NCBI GenBank assembly: GCA_017882265.1
Contig: JADGPW010000180.1
Span: forward strand, 1 to 64,000
DNA length: 64,000 nt
Reading direction: 5' to 3'
Source: Chitinophagaceae bacterium
GTDB lineage: Bacteria; Bacteroidota; Bacteroidia; Chitinophagales; Chitinophagaceae
The notes beneath the pieces were generated by a model. The model had not been told where the DNA came from. It ran no database searches and saw nothing but the letters and a program-made list of their open reading frames with translations. Below are positions 35,500 through 43,939 of this stretch, one piece after another (within the stretch, counting starts at the first letter, position 1; each line of letters starts with the position of its first letter). The translations under genes were made by a program, and so were the position numbers.

Positions 35500-35540
35500 T
35501 AGGGGTCAAGTAGGGGTCTGGTAGGGGTCAAATAGGGGTT
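35500..35540. repeat. Four TAGGGGTC boxes, exact 11-bp period
   Basis: TAGGGGTC begins at 35500, 35511 and 35522, and TAGGGGTT at 35533. The three spacer bases vary (AAG, TGG, AAA). Period is 11 bp, one helical turn, so all boxes face one side of the DNA. It lies in non-coding DNA with no gene starting within 1 kb downstream on the plus strand. Confidence 0.75.
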
Positions 35541-35777
35541 TTTCCCCTTGTTAACCTCTTTTTATTCCTTAGTTAGTCCCTAGTTGATTATGCCAAGTTT
35601 GGTCTCATTTATCTCCATTTTTCAGTTTTATGTCAATTCCTGCTTTTTTAAAAATAGAAGGTTTCTGACCTGGGAAGTGATTTAATGGTTGTGGGAATAA
35701 TAATGGTATCGAGCTTGCCCATCTATCCAAACACTACCTAAGCTGAACCCAAAAAGAGGCTATTTCAGGGAGAATTT

Positions 35778-35902
35778 GGTAGCGTCTGGTTTTGAACCAT
35801 ATAGGAGGCAGATAGGTAGATAGAAATGCCCACATAGCTTCTATGTGGCACCTATGTTTTCTATGTCCTATGTAGTTCCAAAATCTAAAACCAGACACTA
35901 CC
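35778..35902. repeat. Wide inverted repeat enclosing CTATGT words
   Basis: GGTAGCGTCTGGTTTT (35778-35793) pairs with AAAACCAGACACTACC (35887-35902), 15 of 16 positions. The ~93-nt interior holds CACATAG/CTATGTG as a perfect small hairpin and further CTATGT words. The layout (arms plus interior) resembles a MITE-like unit; no transposase is seen. Confidence 0.7.
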
Positions 35903-36522
35903 TAGAATTTGGGTAGAGGGGTAGTAGAGGAGACAAAGCGTTTTCTGCAAGGAAAGCTTTTAATAGCCTGGTTAGCATATTATGAATGGAAGCCGGGTCG
36001 GGTCAGTAATTTCATTTCAGCAGAATAGTCCTTTAGCCAAAACCTTAGAAACCTTAAATACGAAAACTCTTGTGAAAACTAATTTTACGTTAAGCTAATA
36101 TTATTCAGGTTCCTTGATTGGATTAGTAAAATAAATTGATTTCATTTTTTTTGTGCCAAAATTTCTTCCGGTTCTCCCGGTATAATAGTTTTTTAATCTA
36201 TTATGCCTTTTAGCATTTAATGTAAAATTTTTATGAGATGAATCAATATGCATTTTTTTATCAGGCTTGTTGGATTTATCTTGGGGTAAATGCAGAAACT
36301 GTAATGAAAATAAATACTAGTAATAGATAAATCTGTTTCATATATATTTTTTTTTAGTTGGCAAGTCCAATAGTAGAAAGAGTACCGTTATGCACAGGAA
36401 AGAGGGTAATGAACGCCTATATAATAACATTACCAAGTTAACGTTGGTATGTTTCTGTTAAAATAACTTCGGGTACTTATACTCTTCTTTTATAAGATTA
36501 GTAACTAAGGGGGTTAATATAT

Positions 36523-36552
36523 AAAAAGCGAAGCAATAACTGCTTCGCTTTT
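36523..36552 (-). terminator. Terminator hairpin of typA
   Basis: AAAAGCGAAGCA (36524-36535) pairs with TGCTTCGCTTTT (36541-36552) across a 5-nt loop. On the minus strand it ends in a U-run, 80 nt after the typA stop. Confidence 0.8.
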
Positions 36553-36612
36553 CAATTTATTTAATTAAAAGGTTGGATTGTTTATCCTGATGCGGCTCAC
36601 AGCTCACAGCTC

Positions 36613-36633
36613 ACCCTTCGACAAGCTCAGGGT
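36613..36633. repeat. CCCTTCGACAAGCTCAGGG palindromic repeat
   Basis: ACCCT and AGGGT flank TTCGACAAGCTC, directly next to the typA stop (36634-36636). This CTGAGCTTGTCGAAGG-type sequence is a well-known dispersed repeat in several bacterial groups (from general knowledge). It is followed by three GAGCTGT words. Confidence 0.65.
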
Positions 36634-38445
36634 TTATGCCGTCGCCGTCTCCATCTTCTTATTCACCTTCTTCCGCTCGTCTTCATTCAACAGCACTTTC
36701 CGCATACGGATGGCTTTAGGGGTGACTTCGATACATTCGTCCTGCTGGATATATTCCATACATTCTTCCAGGTTCATTTGTGTTTTGGGTGCAATGCGGG
36801 ATGCATCATCACTTCCGCTGGCGCGGTGATTGGTCAGCTTCTTGGGTTCGGTAGCATTGACCACGAGGTCACCTGGTTTGATATTCTCTGCTATGATCTG
36901 CCCGGCATATACTTCTTCTCCCGGGTCCACAAAGAATGTACCCCGGTCCTGTAATTTATCAATGGAATATCCGGTTGTTCTTTCCTGGTTCTTCGAAAGC
37001 AAAACGCCGTTATTCCTCCCCGGAATATTCCCCTTCCAGGGTTTGTATTCAGTGAACCGATGGGCCATGACAGCTTCCCCGGCGGTATTCGTCAGCATAT
37101 TACTCCTTAAGCCGATCAGTCCCCTTGAGGGAATTTCGAATTCAAGGTGCTGCATATCCCCTTTTGTTTCCATGACCAGCATTTCCCCTTTACGCTGTGT
37201 GACCAAATCAATGACTCTACCACTATGCTCCTGTGGCACATCCACAACGAGGTTTTCATATGGCTCGCATTTCTTGCCATGTATCTCTTTTACAATAACG
37301 GTCGGCTGACCCACAGTTAATTCATATCCTTCGCGACGCATGGTCTCGATCAGGATACCCAAATGCAGGATACCGCGACCATATACTAAAAAACTATCGG
37401 CGCCATCTGTATCCTCCACCTTTAACGCAAGGTTCTTTTCTGTTTCTTTCATCAGCCTGTCACGCAAGTGACGGCTGGTGACAAATTTTCCATCGCGGCC
37501 AAAGAAAGGCGAGTTGTTAATACTGAACAGCATACTCATCGTGGGTTCGTCTACGCTGATCACCGGCAACGCTTCAGGATTCTCAATGTCAGCGATCGTG
37601 TCCCCGATATTAAAATCATCGATACCCACTACAGCGCATAGATCACCGGCAATGACCTCGGCCACTTTTTTCTTCCCCATTCCTTCAAACACATATAGTT
37701 CTTTTACCTTGGTCTTTTTAATAGATCCATCTGCCTGCATCAGTGCAATGGCCTGGTTCTCTTTAATGGAACCACGATTCACCTTTCCAATGGCGATCCT
37801 TCCGAGAAAGGATGAATAATCCAATGAAGTGATCTGCATCTGGGTGTACCCTTTATTTACTTTGGGTGCCGGTACGTATTTGATAATACCATCCAGTAGC
37901 GGCGTGATATTATCAATGGGTGTATTTGTTTCGTTGAACCAGCCATGTTTGCCTGATCCGTAAAATGTAGGAAAATTCAATTGTTCTTCCGTAGCATCAA
38001 GATTAAAGAACAACTCAAATACCGCATCATGCACTTCGTCGGGCCGGCAATTGGGTTTATCAACTTTATTAATGACCACGATCGGTTTCAGGTTCAGGTG
38101 CAAGGCTTTTTGCAAAACAAACCGGGTCTGGGGCATGGGTCCTTCAAAAGCATCAACTAACAACAATACGCCGTCCGCCATCTTTAACACCCTTTCCACT
38201 TCACCACCAAAATCGGCGTGACCCGGAGTATCAATTACATTGATCTTAACCCCGTTGTACACGACGGCCGCGTTCTTACTGAAAATGGTAATACCCCGTT
38301 CCCTTTCGAGATCATTGCTATCCATGATCAGTTCCCCGGTTTGCTGGTTATCGCGGAAAGTTTTTGTAGCATGTAAGATCTTATCTACCAGGGTTGTTTT
38401 ACCATGGTCAACGTGAGCGATTATTGCGATGTTTCTAATTTCCAT
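36634..38445 (-). CDS. typA: Translational GTPase TypA/BipA
   Basis: 603 aa ribosome-associated GTPase of the EF-G family, needed for ribosome assembly and growth under stress or cold. G1 HVDHGKTTL (residues ~11-19), switch I RERGITI, G3 DTPGHADFGGEV, G4 NKVDKP. EF-G-like domains III and V follow, then the BipA-specific C-terminal domain (TGYSIDKLQDRGTFFVDPGE). Length is normal. Monocistronic; its upstream gap contains CCCCTTCAGGGG (38556-38567). The stop touches a palindromic repeat. Confidence 0.95.
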   Translation of the reverse strand: MEIRNIAIIAHVDHGKTTLVDKILHATKTFRDNQQTGELIMDSNDLERERGITIFSKNAAVVYNGVKINVIDTPGHADFGGEVERVLKMADGVLLLVDAFEGPMPQTRFVLQKALHLNLKPIVVINKVDKPNCRPDEVHDAVFELFFNLDATEEQLNFPTFYGSGKHGWFNETNTPIDNITPLLDGIIKYVPAPKVNKGYTQMQITSLDYSSFLGRIAIGKVNRGSIKENQAIALMQADGSIKKTKVKELYVFEGMGKKKVAEVIAGDLCAVVGIDDFNIGDTIADIENPEALPVISVDEPTMSMLFSINNSPFFGRDGKFVTSRHLRDRLMKETEKNLALKVEDTDGADSFLVYGRGILHLGILIETMRREGYELTVGQPTVIVKEIHGKKCEPYENLVVDVPQEHSGRVIDLVTQRKGEMLVMETKGDMQHLEFEIPSRGLIGLRSNMLTNTAGEAVMAHRFTEYKPWKGNIPGRNNGVLLSKNQERTTGYSIDKLQDRGTFFVDPGEEVYAGQIIAENIKPGDLVVNATEPKKLTNHRASGSDDASRIAPKTQMNLEECMEYIQQDECIEVTPKAIRMRKVLLNEDERKKVNKKMETATA

Positions 38446-38689
38446 ATCCCAAATCCGCCAAGGCGAAACTATTAAAGTCTTTAATCACAAAATGATTTCC
38501 CCCTGCACTCTCATAATTGACAAAGAAGATGCTAATTAATTGAATTGTTCTTGCTCCCCTTCAGGGGCTGGGGGCAAACGAGCGGCGAAGGTACGTTAAA
38601 ACGGCCACGGGAGCAAACAGAACAGGTAATTAAAGGCTGTTTAACAGGGTTTAAACGGGAGATTTATGTAGTTTTATAAAAACCACAAC

Positions 38690-39691
38690 ATGAAAATCCT
38701 GAAATGGGTTGGGATCGTACTCCTGATGCTGATTGTGGTGTATTTTTTAGGTCCGCAACCTTCGGAACCAATATATAGCAAAGACCTGCCGGTTATTCCT
38801 TCCCAGGCCGCGGCGCTGGAACAATATATCCGGGATCACGAAGCCCGGCATAAACTAAAACCGGACAACGAAGCCAGGATTATATGGCTACATGATTCAT
38901 TGAAAGAAAAAACCGAATACGCAGTCGTATATCTTCATGGTTTTTCCGCCAGCCAGGAAGAAGGCGATCCCATACATTATGAATTTGCTCAAAAGTTTGG
39001 ATGTAACCTGTTTTTAAGCCGGCTGGAAGATCATGGCGTAGATACCACAGAACCTCTGTTGAACCTGACCGCCGATCGTTTATGGAATTCAGCTAAAGAA
39101 GCTTACGAAATCGGCAAAAAATTAGGGAAGAAAATCATACTGATGTCCACTTCCACCGGGGGTACTCTTGCCTTAAAGTTAGCCTCCGAATATCCGGATA
39201 TTGCAGGGCTGATTCTTCTTTCTCCCAATATTGCTATTAACGATCCAAATGCCTGGGTGTTAAATAACCATTGGGGATTGCAGATCGCTGAAATGATAAA
39301 AGGAAAATATAACCATTCCAAAGACACTACGGCTTTGTATGCTCAATACTGGAACGACAAATACCGGATCGAATCCACTATACAACTGGAAGAGCTGATC
39401 GAAACAACCATGAAAGAATCTGTTTTTAGAAAAGTAACACAGCCGGCACTACTCCTGTATTATTATAAAGATGAGAAACACCAGGACCTGGTGGTAAAAG
39501 TTTCAGCCATGAAAAGAATGTTTCGCCAGCTGGGCACACCCGATAGTTTAAAAAGACAAGCCGCTATCCCTAATGCAGGGGATCATGTGATCGGTTCTTA
39601 TGTTAAATCAAAAGATGTGCAAACGGTGGAAAACGAATGTGAGAAGTTTGGGGTGGAAATTCTTCATTTAAAAGAAAGTGGCTTTAGATAA
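38690..39691 (+). CDS. Alpha/beta hydrolase (lysophospholipase-like)
   Basis: 333 aa with an N-terminal membrane anchor or signal (ILKWVGIVLLMLIVVYFLG). The fold is shown by VVYLHGFSASQEE (oxyanion segment), the nucleophile elbow MSTSTGG (Ser-x-Ser-x-Gly in place of the usual GxSxG), and a late NAGDHVIG with the catalytic His. The first position of the elbow is Ser instead of Gly, which is tolerated in some members. Likely an esterase or lipase acting at the inner-membrane periplasmic side. Its last bases, including the TAA, lie in the repeat at 39686-39814. Confidence 0.8.
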   Translation: MKILKWVGIVLLMLIVVYFLGPQPSEPIYSKDLPVIPSQAAALEQYIRDHEARHKLKPDNEARIIWLHDSLKEKTEYAVVYLHGFSASQEEGDPIHYEFAQKFGCNLFLSRLEDHGVDTTEPLLNLTADRLWNSAKEAYEIGKKLGKKIILMSTSTGGTLALKLASEYPDIAGLILLSPNIAINDPNAWVLNNHWGLQIAEMIKGKYNHSKDTTALYAQYWNDKYRIESTIQLEELIETTMKESVFRKVTQPALLLYYYKDEKHQDLVVKVSAMKRMFRQLGTPDSLKRQAAIPNAGDHVIGSYVKSKDVQTVENECEKFGVEILHLKESGFR

Positions 39692-39814
39692 AAACTAAAA
39701 GTGAATAGATAATAGTCCTCAACTGAAAAGAACTTACAGCTTTGAGAATATATCAAAGCTGTGAGGTCTTTTCGAAGTTGAGGACTATTATCTATTCCCT
39801 TTTAGTTATTATCT
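39686..39814. repeat. Word-repeat hairpin, GATAATAGTGAATAG family, copy 2
   Basis: Outer arms 39686-39724 and 39776-39814 match at 37 of 39 positions. Inside is a second stem, CTTACAGCTTTGA pairing with TCAAAGCTGTGAG, flanked by GAAAAG and CTTTTC. Nearly the whole 129 nt folds into one rod. The hydrolase stop (39689-39691) is inside the left arm. It separates convergent genes and would also stop transcription. Confidence 0.88.
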
Positions 39815-39841
39815 CCTGAGCGCCGGTATGTCCTCATTTCA

Positions 39842-40351
39842 TTAATGTGATTGATGGAGTTTTTGGAGCACCGACCTTTCGGAATGATGGTTCGATAAAT
39901 GTTTTAGCATCCATTTGTATGTTTTCTCAACTACCAGGTCCAGTATTGTTTTATTCTTTTTTGCATGTGGCTCTAAATATTCAACATTATTCATCGTCAT
40001 TTTAATGAGTAAGGGTCTTTTGTTTCTGATCCCTCCTTTTTCAAAAGTGGAAGAAGGAGAAGAAACGTAGTAATTATTTTTCATAATCGTTGCTTTGCCA
40101 CTTACCTCCACATAGAAATCATATCCTTTCCTAAAGAACCGGAGTCGGGTGGGGAAAGATTGTTCACACTCATTCAGCGATTGAGCGGGGAGATGGGATA
40201 AAAACCACAAATTTCCCTCTTCATCGATCTTAACCGCCGTCACAATATCATTAGGTAGTTTAATCAGGCTGTTGCTCATGCTGTACATGACTGCACTACG
40301 AAGCTGGTCTATTTTTTCCCGGATGAACTGAAGGTTAGGATCAGAATGCAT
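39842..40351 (-). CDS. PNPOx-like / general stress protein 26 family
   Basis: 169 aa. Pattern of a small FMN-binding split barrel of the pyridoxamine-phosphate-oxidase-like group: IREKIDQLRSAVMYSMSNS, IDEEGNLWFLSHLPAQSLN, FYVEVSGKATIM. The C-terminal ~50 residues are basic and helical. Bacteroidota relatives occur beside general-stress genes and this one is next to NHEJ and DUF1328 genes, so a stress role is plausible. Cofactor binding is inferred. Confidence 0.65.
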   Translation of the reverse strand: MHSDPNLQFIREKIDQLRSAVMYSMSNSLIKLPNDIVTAVKIDEEGNLWFLSHLPAQSLNECEQSFPTRLRFFRKGYDFYVEVSGKATIMKNNYYVSSPSSTFEKGGIRNKRPLLIKMTMNNVEYLEPHAKKNKTILDLVVEKTYKWMLKHLSNHHSERSVLQKLHQSH

Positions 40352-40662
40352 AAATTATTTTTTCAGTAAAAATCAAATGCAGTACCAAGCTTTTTGCTCT
40401 CTATATACCTATATTAAGCGGGAAAGGCGTGTAAGAATTTCCTCATTTGAAAAGATTTTCCCGGATTGACGGGCCTGTATTAATGACGGCTGGTTTCATA
40501 TCTTGAATGATCAATATTGGTATGATTTTTTGCTCATTATAAACAGAAAAGGTGGTCTAAACCTATTTTCGCTGACCCCCTTATTAAAAATAGAGTAGAC
40601 GGGGATTATTTTTCTCAAAAAAGGTAAGTAAACACAGGAAGTAAATACGTAAAAATGGAATC

Positions 40663-41001
40663 ATGAAAAAGATTACCCCAACGGCTGAAATGCAAACAAT
40701 GACAGCCTGCCTGAACAAGCTGGTCATGGATGGCTACACTGAAGACTTTAAAGTAACTGAAAAAGGTCTTTTATCTATTCAAAAAGAAAAACACTACAAA
40801 GCTGACCAGGTAGAGATCACTGACTTTTACCGGTTTGAAGGAGCCAGCGATCCCTCCGACAATTCTATTGTATATGCGATTGAAACCAATGACGGCACAA
40901 AGGGAACACTGACAGATGCTTACGGCCCTTATGCAGACCCAGTCATCGGAAAATTCATCAAACAGGTAGAAGAAATCACTAAAAAACCCACAACTAAATG
41001 A
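40663..41001 (+). CDS. Conserved small protein of unknown function
   Basis: 112 aa, soluble, no signal. MKKITPTAEMQTMTACLNKLVMDGYTEDF and ITDFYRFEGASDPSDNSIVYAIE resemble a small Bacteroidota family that databases sometimes label phosphoribosylpyrophosphate synthetase although it is far too short and lacks the PRPP motif. I therefore give no function. The stop overlaps the ATG of the next gene by four bases (ATGA). Confidence 0.65.
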   Translation: MKKITPTAEMQTMTACLNKLVMDGYTEDFKVTEKGLLSIQKEKHYKADQVEITDFYRFEGASDPSDNSIVYAIETNDGTKGTLTDAYGPYADPVIGKFIKQVEEITKKPTTK

Positions 41002-41333
41002 TTGTTCAGCAATCTGATAATTACATCAGGGTTTGCATGAAAGCCTGGTTACTTTGCGAAGCCTGTATTTATACAGAAAAAGACAAATCGTCTCCAAAAG
41101 AAAAGCTGCTCATGGCTTGTCATGCCTGCGCTGAATCCTGTTTTTCTATTGTATCTATACTTGTCAGCAATTCCCGGGCCTTGCAGCAACCTGTATTTGA
41201 TTGTTTTCTTAGATGCCGGGAATGTTATTATGAATGTGCCAAACACATAGATGATGATATTGAATATTGCGGCAATGTTTGTGACAGATGTGCTGAGGCC
41301 CTGAAAGAATTAATGTTTTTTTATCTCAATTAA
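40998..41333 (+). CDS. Cysteine-rich four-helix-bundle copper-binding-like protein (DUF326/Csp)
   Basis: 111 aa with about 13 cysteines on predicted helices: LLCEAC, MACHACAESC, DCFLRCRECYYEC, YCGNVCDRC. The CxxxC and CxxC spacing and all-helical profile match the DUF326 four-helix-bundle copper storage (Csp-like) proteins, in which the Cys line the core and bind Cu(I). No export signal, so cytosolic. Translationally coupled to the preceding gene. Copper binding is inferred from the family. Confidence 0.8.
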   Translation: MIVQQSDNYIRVCMKAWLLCEACIYTEKDKSSPKEKLLMACHACAESCFSIVSILVSNSRALQQPVFDCFLRCRECYYECAKHIDDDIEYCGNVCDRCAEALKELMFFYLN

Positions 41334-41429
41334 TGAACAGGATATTGATACAAGTCCGGAACCCGGAAAGTCTGGAAGACCAATCGATGACCGGTGATAT
41401 TCTTTCGAACTGTTAGTCTGTTTTCCGGA

Positions 41430-42329
41430 TTAGCCGGTCATTTTTCCCATTGCTTTTAAAGCCGCCTTCATATTTATTGCCGAGCCTAATACTCCCCTGA
41501 AAAGGTCTCCTTTTTTTTGTACCCTCTTATAAATATTTTTCATGGTGAACAAAGAGGGATGCAACCCGGGTTTGACTTCTTTCCAATCCAGGGGGGCTGA
41601 AACCGTTGCGCCGGGTTTAGGCCGCACACTATAGGCGGCGGCCAGGGTCTGGCCCCTGCTGTTCTGCAGGTAATCAACATAAATTTGCCTCTTGCTGCGT
41701 TTTGCCAATGACCGTTCTAATGTAGTTGTTAGAGGTAATAATTCCTGTACCCGTCCTGCAAGCAGGTAAGCAAATTGCCTCACTTGTTCATAAGGATATT
41801 TTTTATGACAGGGAATATATATATGCAGACCACTGGCGCCCGATGTTTTGCAGAATCCTGTTATATTTAATGTAGCCATAATCTCTTTCAATACCCGTGC
41901 AACTTCAATCACCTGGTCAAAACTATTTTTTTCTGATGGATCAATATCTATGACCAGGTAATCCGGGTTATCGGGCCTGGTGAAGGTCGAATTCCAGGGG
42001 TTCATTTCTATACAGCCGAGATTGGCTATAAATAAAAGGCTTTTGGTGTCATTACAAATAAGATAGTGAATGATCTTTCCGGTCGAGTAGGAATGAATAT
42101 TAGCTGTTTTCATCCAGGCCGGGGCAATATCACCGGCATCTTTCTGGTAAAACCCGTCATCCAGTATGCCATTCGGGTTTCTTTTCAGTGATAAGGGCCG
42201 GTCCTTCAGGTAAGGTAATATAAAAGGTGCCATTGTTTCGTAATAATTGATCAGATCTCCTTTGCTGATCTTTTCCTTAGGCCAGTACCATTTTTCCAGG
42301 TGAGATAATTCAAGTTGATTGTTTTTCAT
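41430..42329 (-). CDS. ligD-pol: NHEJ LigD polymerase/primase domain protein
   Basis: 299 aa archaeo-eukaryotic primase-like domain that fills and adds nucleotides at double-strand breaks. Motifs: KGDLINYYETMAPFILPYLK, catalytic VIDIDPSE (residues ~126-133), TSGASGLHIYIP, and SLAKRSKRQIYVDYLQN. It is a stand-alone protein where many relatives carry it as the third domain of LigD. Its ATG overlaps the ligase stop by four bases. Fourth and last gene of the Ku operon. Confidence 0.9.
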   Translation of the reverse strand: MKNNQLELSHLEKWYWPKEKISKGDLINYYETMAPFILPYLKDRPLSLKRNPNGILDDGFYQKDAGDIAPAWMKTANIHSYSTGKIIHYLICNDTKSLLFIANLGCIEMNPWNSTFTRPDNPDYLVIDIDPSEKNSFDQVIEVARVLKEIMATLNITGFCKTSGASGLHIYIPCHKKYPYEQVRQFAYLLAGRVQELLPLTTTLERSLAKRSKRQIYVDYLQNSRGQTLAAAYSVRPKPGATVSAPLDWKEVKPGLHPSLFTMKNIYKRVQKKGDLFRGVLGSAINMKAALKAMGKMTG

Positions 42330-43309
42330 TTGTTGAGTTTTGAAATGATGTGACTGACCGGTAACGGCATTTCTGTTTTCTTTTTTATGGTATGGCTTGA
42401 TTTCTCAGGTCGTAATCCTTTGAACACCGGGTGACGTAATATCCCATCCCTCGTGATCTCGGTATATGCCACTTCGCATACAAGACGGGGGATAAGCCAT
42501 GTTACCGGGTTATTAGCTTTCACTAATGTATCAAAGGGCGAATGGCTCGTAATAAGAGGTTTCATTTGATTCATAAGGCCAACCAGTGTTTCATCAGTAA
42601 AACCAGTGCCCGCATGACCGATATATTGAAGCCTCCCCTTCTCATATTCGCCTAATAAAAGAGACCCGAACTTAATGCGACTCCCTTTGGGTGCCGTAAA
42701 CCCGCAAATCACAGCTTCCTGCGATTTATGATATTTTATTTTTAGCCATTCCCGGCTGCGGATGCCCGGGTGATATAGACTATCCTTTTTCTTGGCGACC
42801 ATTCCTTCCAGATCACTTGCCCTGATCTTTTTAAAAAATTCCTTCCCGAATTGCAGGGAATGATCACAATACCTGACTATGCCGGTCTTTTTCAAAAGGG
42901 TTTTTAGTAATTTTTTTCTTTCCATCAGCGGTATCTTCTCCAGGTTGTGTCCTTCAAAGGATAATATATCAAATACATAATAGATCAATGGATTTTGTAC
43001 GTTCTCCGCGTAGTTTTGCAGTTTTTGAAAATCAGGCTTATGCTTTTTATTCAATAACACGATCTCACCGTCAAGAATAACGTGGTGGCTGATCTTTTCA
43101 AGCGCGGTAACAATAGTTGGATATTTTTCTTTCAGGGATAGCCCATTACGGGAATATAGCAACAATTTTCTTTTTCCGGTTTCCGCTATGGCGCGATATC
43201 CATCCAGTTTCATTTCAAATAACCAATTACGGTCGTCAAAAGGTGTATCAACAGCGGTGGCCAGCATGGGTTTGATATAATCTTTTATCTTTTTACTTAC
43301 TGCCGTCAT
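42326..43309 (-). CDS. ligD-lig: NHEJ ATP-dependent DNA ligase (LigD ligase domain)
   Basis: 327 aa from the ATG at 43309, which has AAAGG about 8 nt upstream; another ATG at 43330 is possible. Nucleotidyltransferase motif KLDGYR (adenylated Lys), then LDGEIVLL, FDILSFEGH, EGMVAKKKDSLYHPG and WLKIKYHK, followed by an OB-fold (GFTAPKGSRIKFGSLLLG). It seals breaks bridged by Ku. It is encoded separately from the polymerase and phosphoesterase domains. Confidence 0.9.
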   Translation of the reverse strand: MTAVSKKIKDYIKPMLATAVDTPFDDRNWLFEMKLDGYRAIAETGKRKLLLYSRNGLSLKEKYPTIVTALEKISHHVILDGEIVLLNKKHKPDFQKLQNYAENVQNPLIYYVFDILSFEGHNLEKIPLMERKKLLKTLLKKTGIVRYCDHSLQFGKEFFKKIRASDLEGMVAKKKDSLYHPGIRSREWLKIKYHKSQEAVICGFTAPKGSRIKFGSLLLGEYEKGRLQYIGHAGTGFTDETLVGLMNQMKPLITSHSPFDTLVKANNPVTWLIPRLVCEVAYTEITRDGILRHPVFKGLRPEKSSHTIKKKTEMPLPVSHIISKLNK

Positions 43310-43360
43310 TGGATACCTTTTTGAGGTCATGCATCACCCCATGGTTTTCAGGTTTGCGTT

Positions 43361-43939
43361 TTATTCCGATTTGGGCTTACCATGTTCTTTTTTTGCTGAT
43401 TGGGTTGTATTTCGAAATTGCTCACTGTCATATTTTTTCTTCACAGCATATTCATCTTTATGTTTTATCAGGAGCCAGTTCTTTTCATCCGGTTTCATCT
43501 TGACCAGTACAAATTCACCTTCGAGTTTATCCCCTTTGAGAAATATTTTTAATTCCCCTTTTTTTAATAAGGCCAGCGCCTGTCGTTCTGAGATCCTTTG
43601 CTGTTCCTTATCAATGGGAAAGTAAAAACCTTTATCCCAGATCTCCACAGTGCCTGCTCCGTAATTTCCTTCGGGTATAGTGCCTTTAAAGCCTATATAA
43701 CTTACCGGGTGATCCTCCACCATTACCGCCAGCCTCTTGTCCGCAGGGTTCATGGAAGGTCCTTTGGGAACAGCCCAGCTTTTCAATACACCACCCAGAT
43801 CCAGGCGAAAATCATAATGTAAGTGAGAAGCTTCATGACGCTGTACCACGAAACGAAAGAGATTGCGGTTAACCACCTTTCCTTCCGGCTCTGTGGTCTC
43901 ATCGAATTTTCTTTTTTTATTATATACCCGTATTGACAT
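43361..43939 (-). CDS. ligD-pe: NHEJ LigD 3'-phosphoesterase domain protein
   Basis: 192 aa. Phosphoesterase signature: RHEASHLHYDFRLDLGGVLK, KGPSMNPADKRLAVMVEDHP and GTIPEGNYGAGTVEIWDKG, with the metal-binding His/Asp and Arg residues present. It trims 3'-phosphate and ribonucleotide ends before ligation. The C-terminal tail is basic and low-complexity, as a former inter-domain linker might be. Start and Ku stop share one base (TGATG). 51 nt separate it from the ligase ATG at 43309. Confidence 0.9.
   Translation of the reverse strand: MSIRVYNKKRKFDETTEPEGKVVNRNLFRFVVQRHEASHLHYDFRLDLGGVLKSWAVPKGPSMNPADKRLAVMVEDHPVSYIGFKGTIPEGNYGAGTVEIWDKGFYFPIDKEQQRISERQALALLKKGELKIFLKGDKLEGEFVLVKMKPDEKNWLLIKHKDEYAVKKKYDSEQFRNTTQSAKKEHGKPKSE

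Larger units (their letters stand above)
35233..36633. other. 1.4-kb non-coding tract with several repeat structures
   Basis: No credible gene in this AT-rich stretch. It contains a GGAATTGGGGATTAGG hairpin (35273-35352), four TAGGGGTC boxes at 11-bp spacing (35500-35540), a wide inverted repeat (35778-35902) with CTATGT words inside, and two terminator-like hairpins next to typA (36523-36552 and 36613-36633). The 36000-36500 part is very AT-rich with no pattern that I can name. Confidence 0.7.

Noticed and set aside
35500-35540. CRISPR array
   Set aside because: Units are 8 nt with 3-nt spacers; no typical repeat-spacer lengths or cas genes.
36239-36331. A 30-codon open frame (MNQYAFFYQACW..) in the non-coding tract
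   Set aside because: Short, no ribosome site, no family resemblance.
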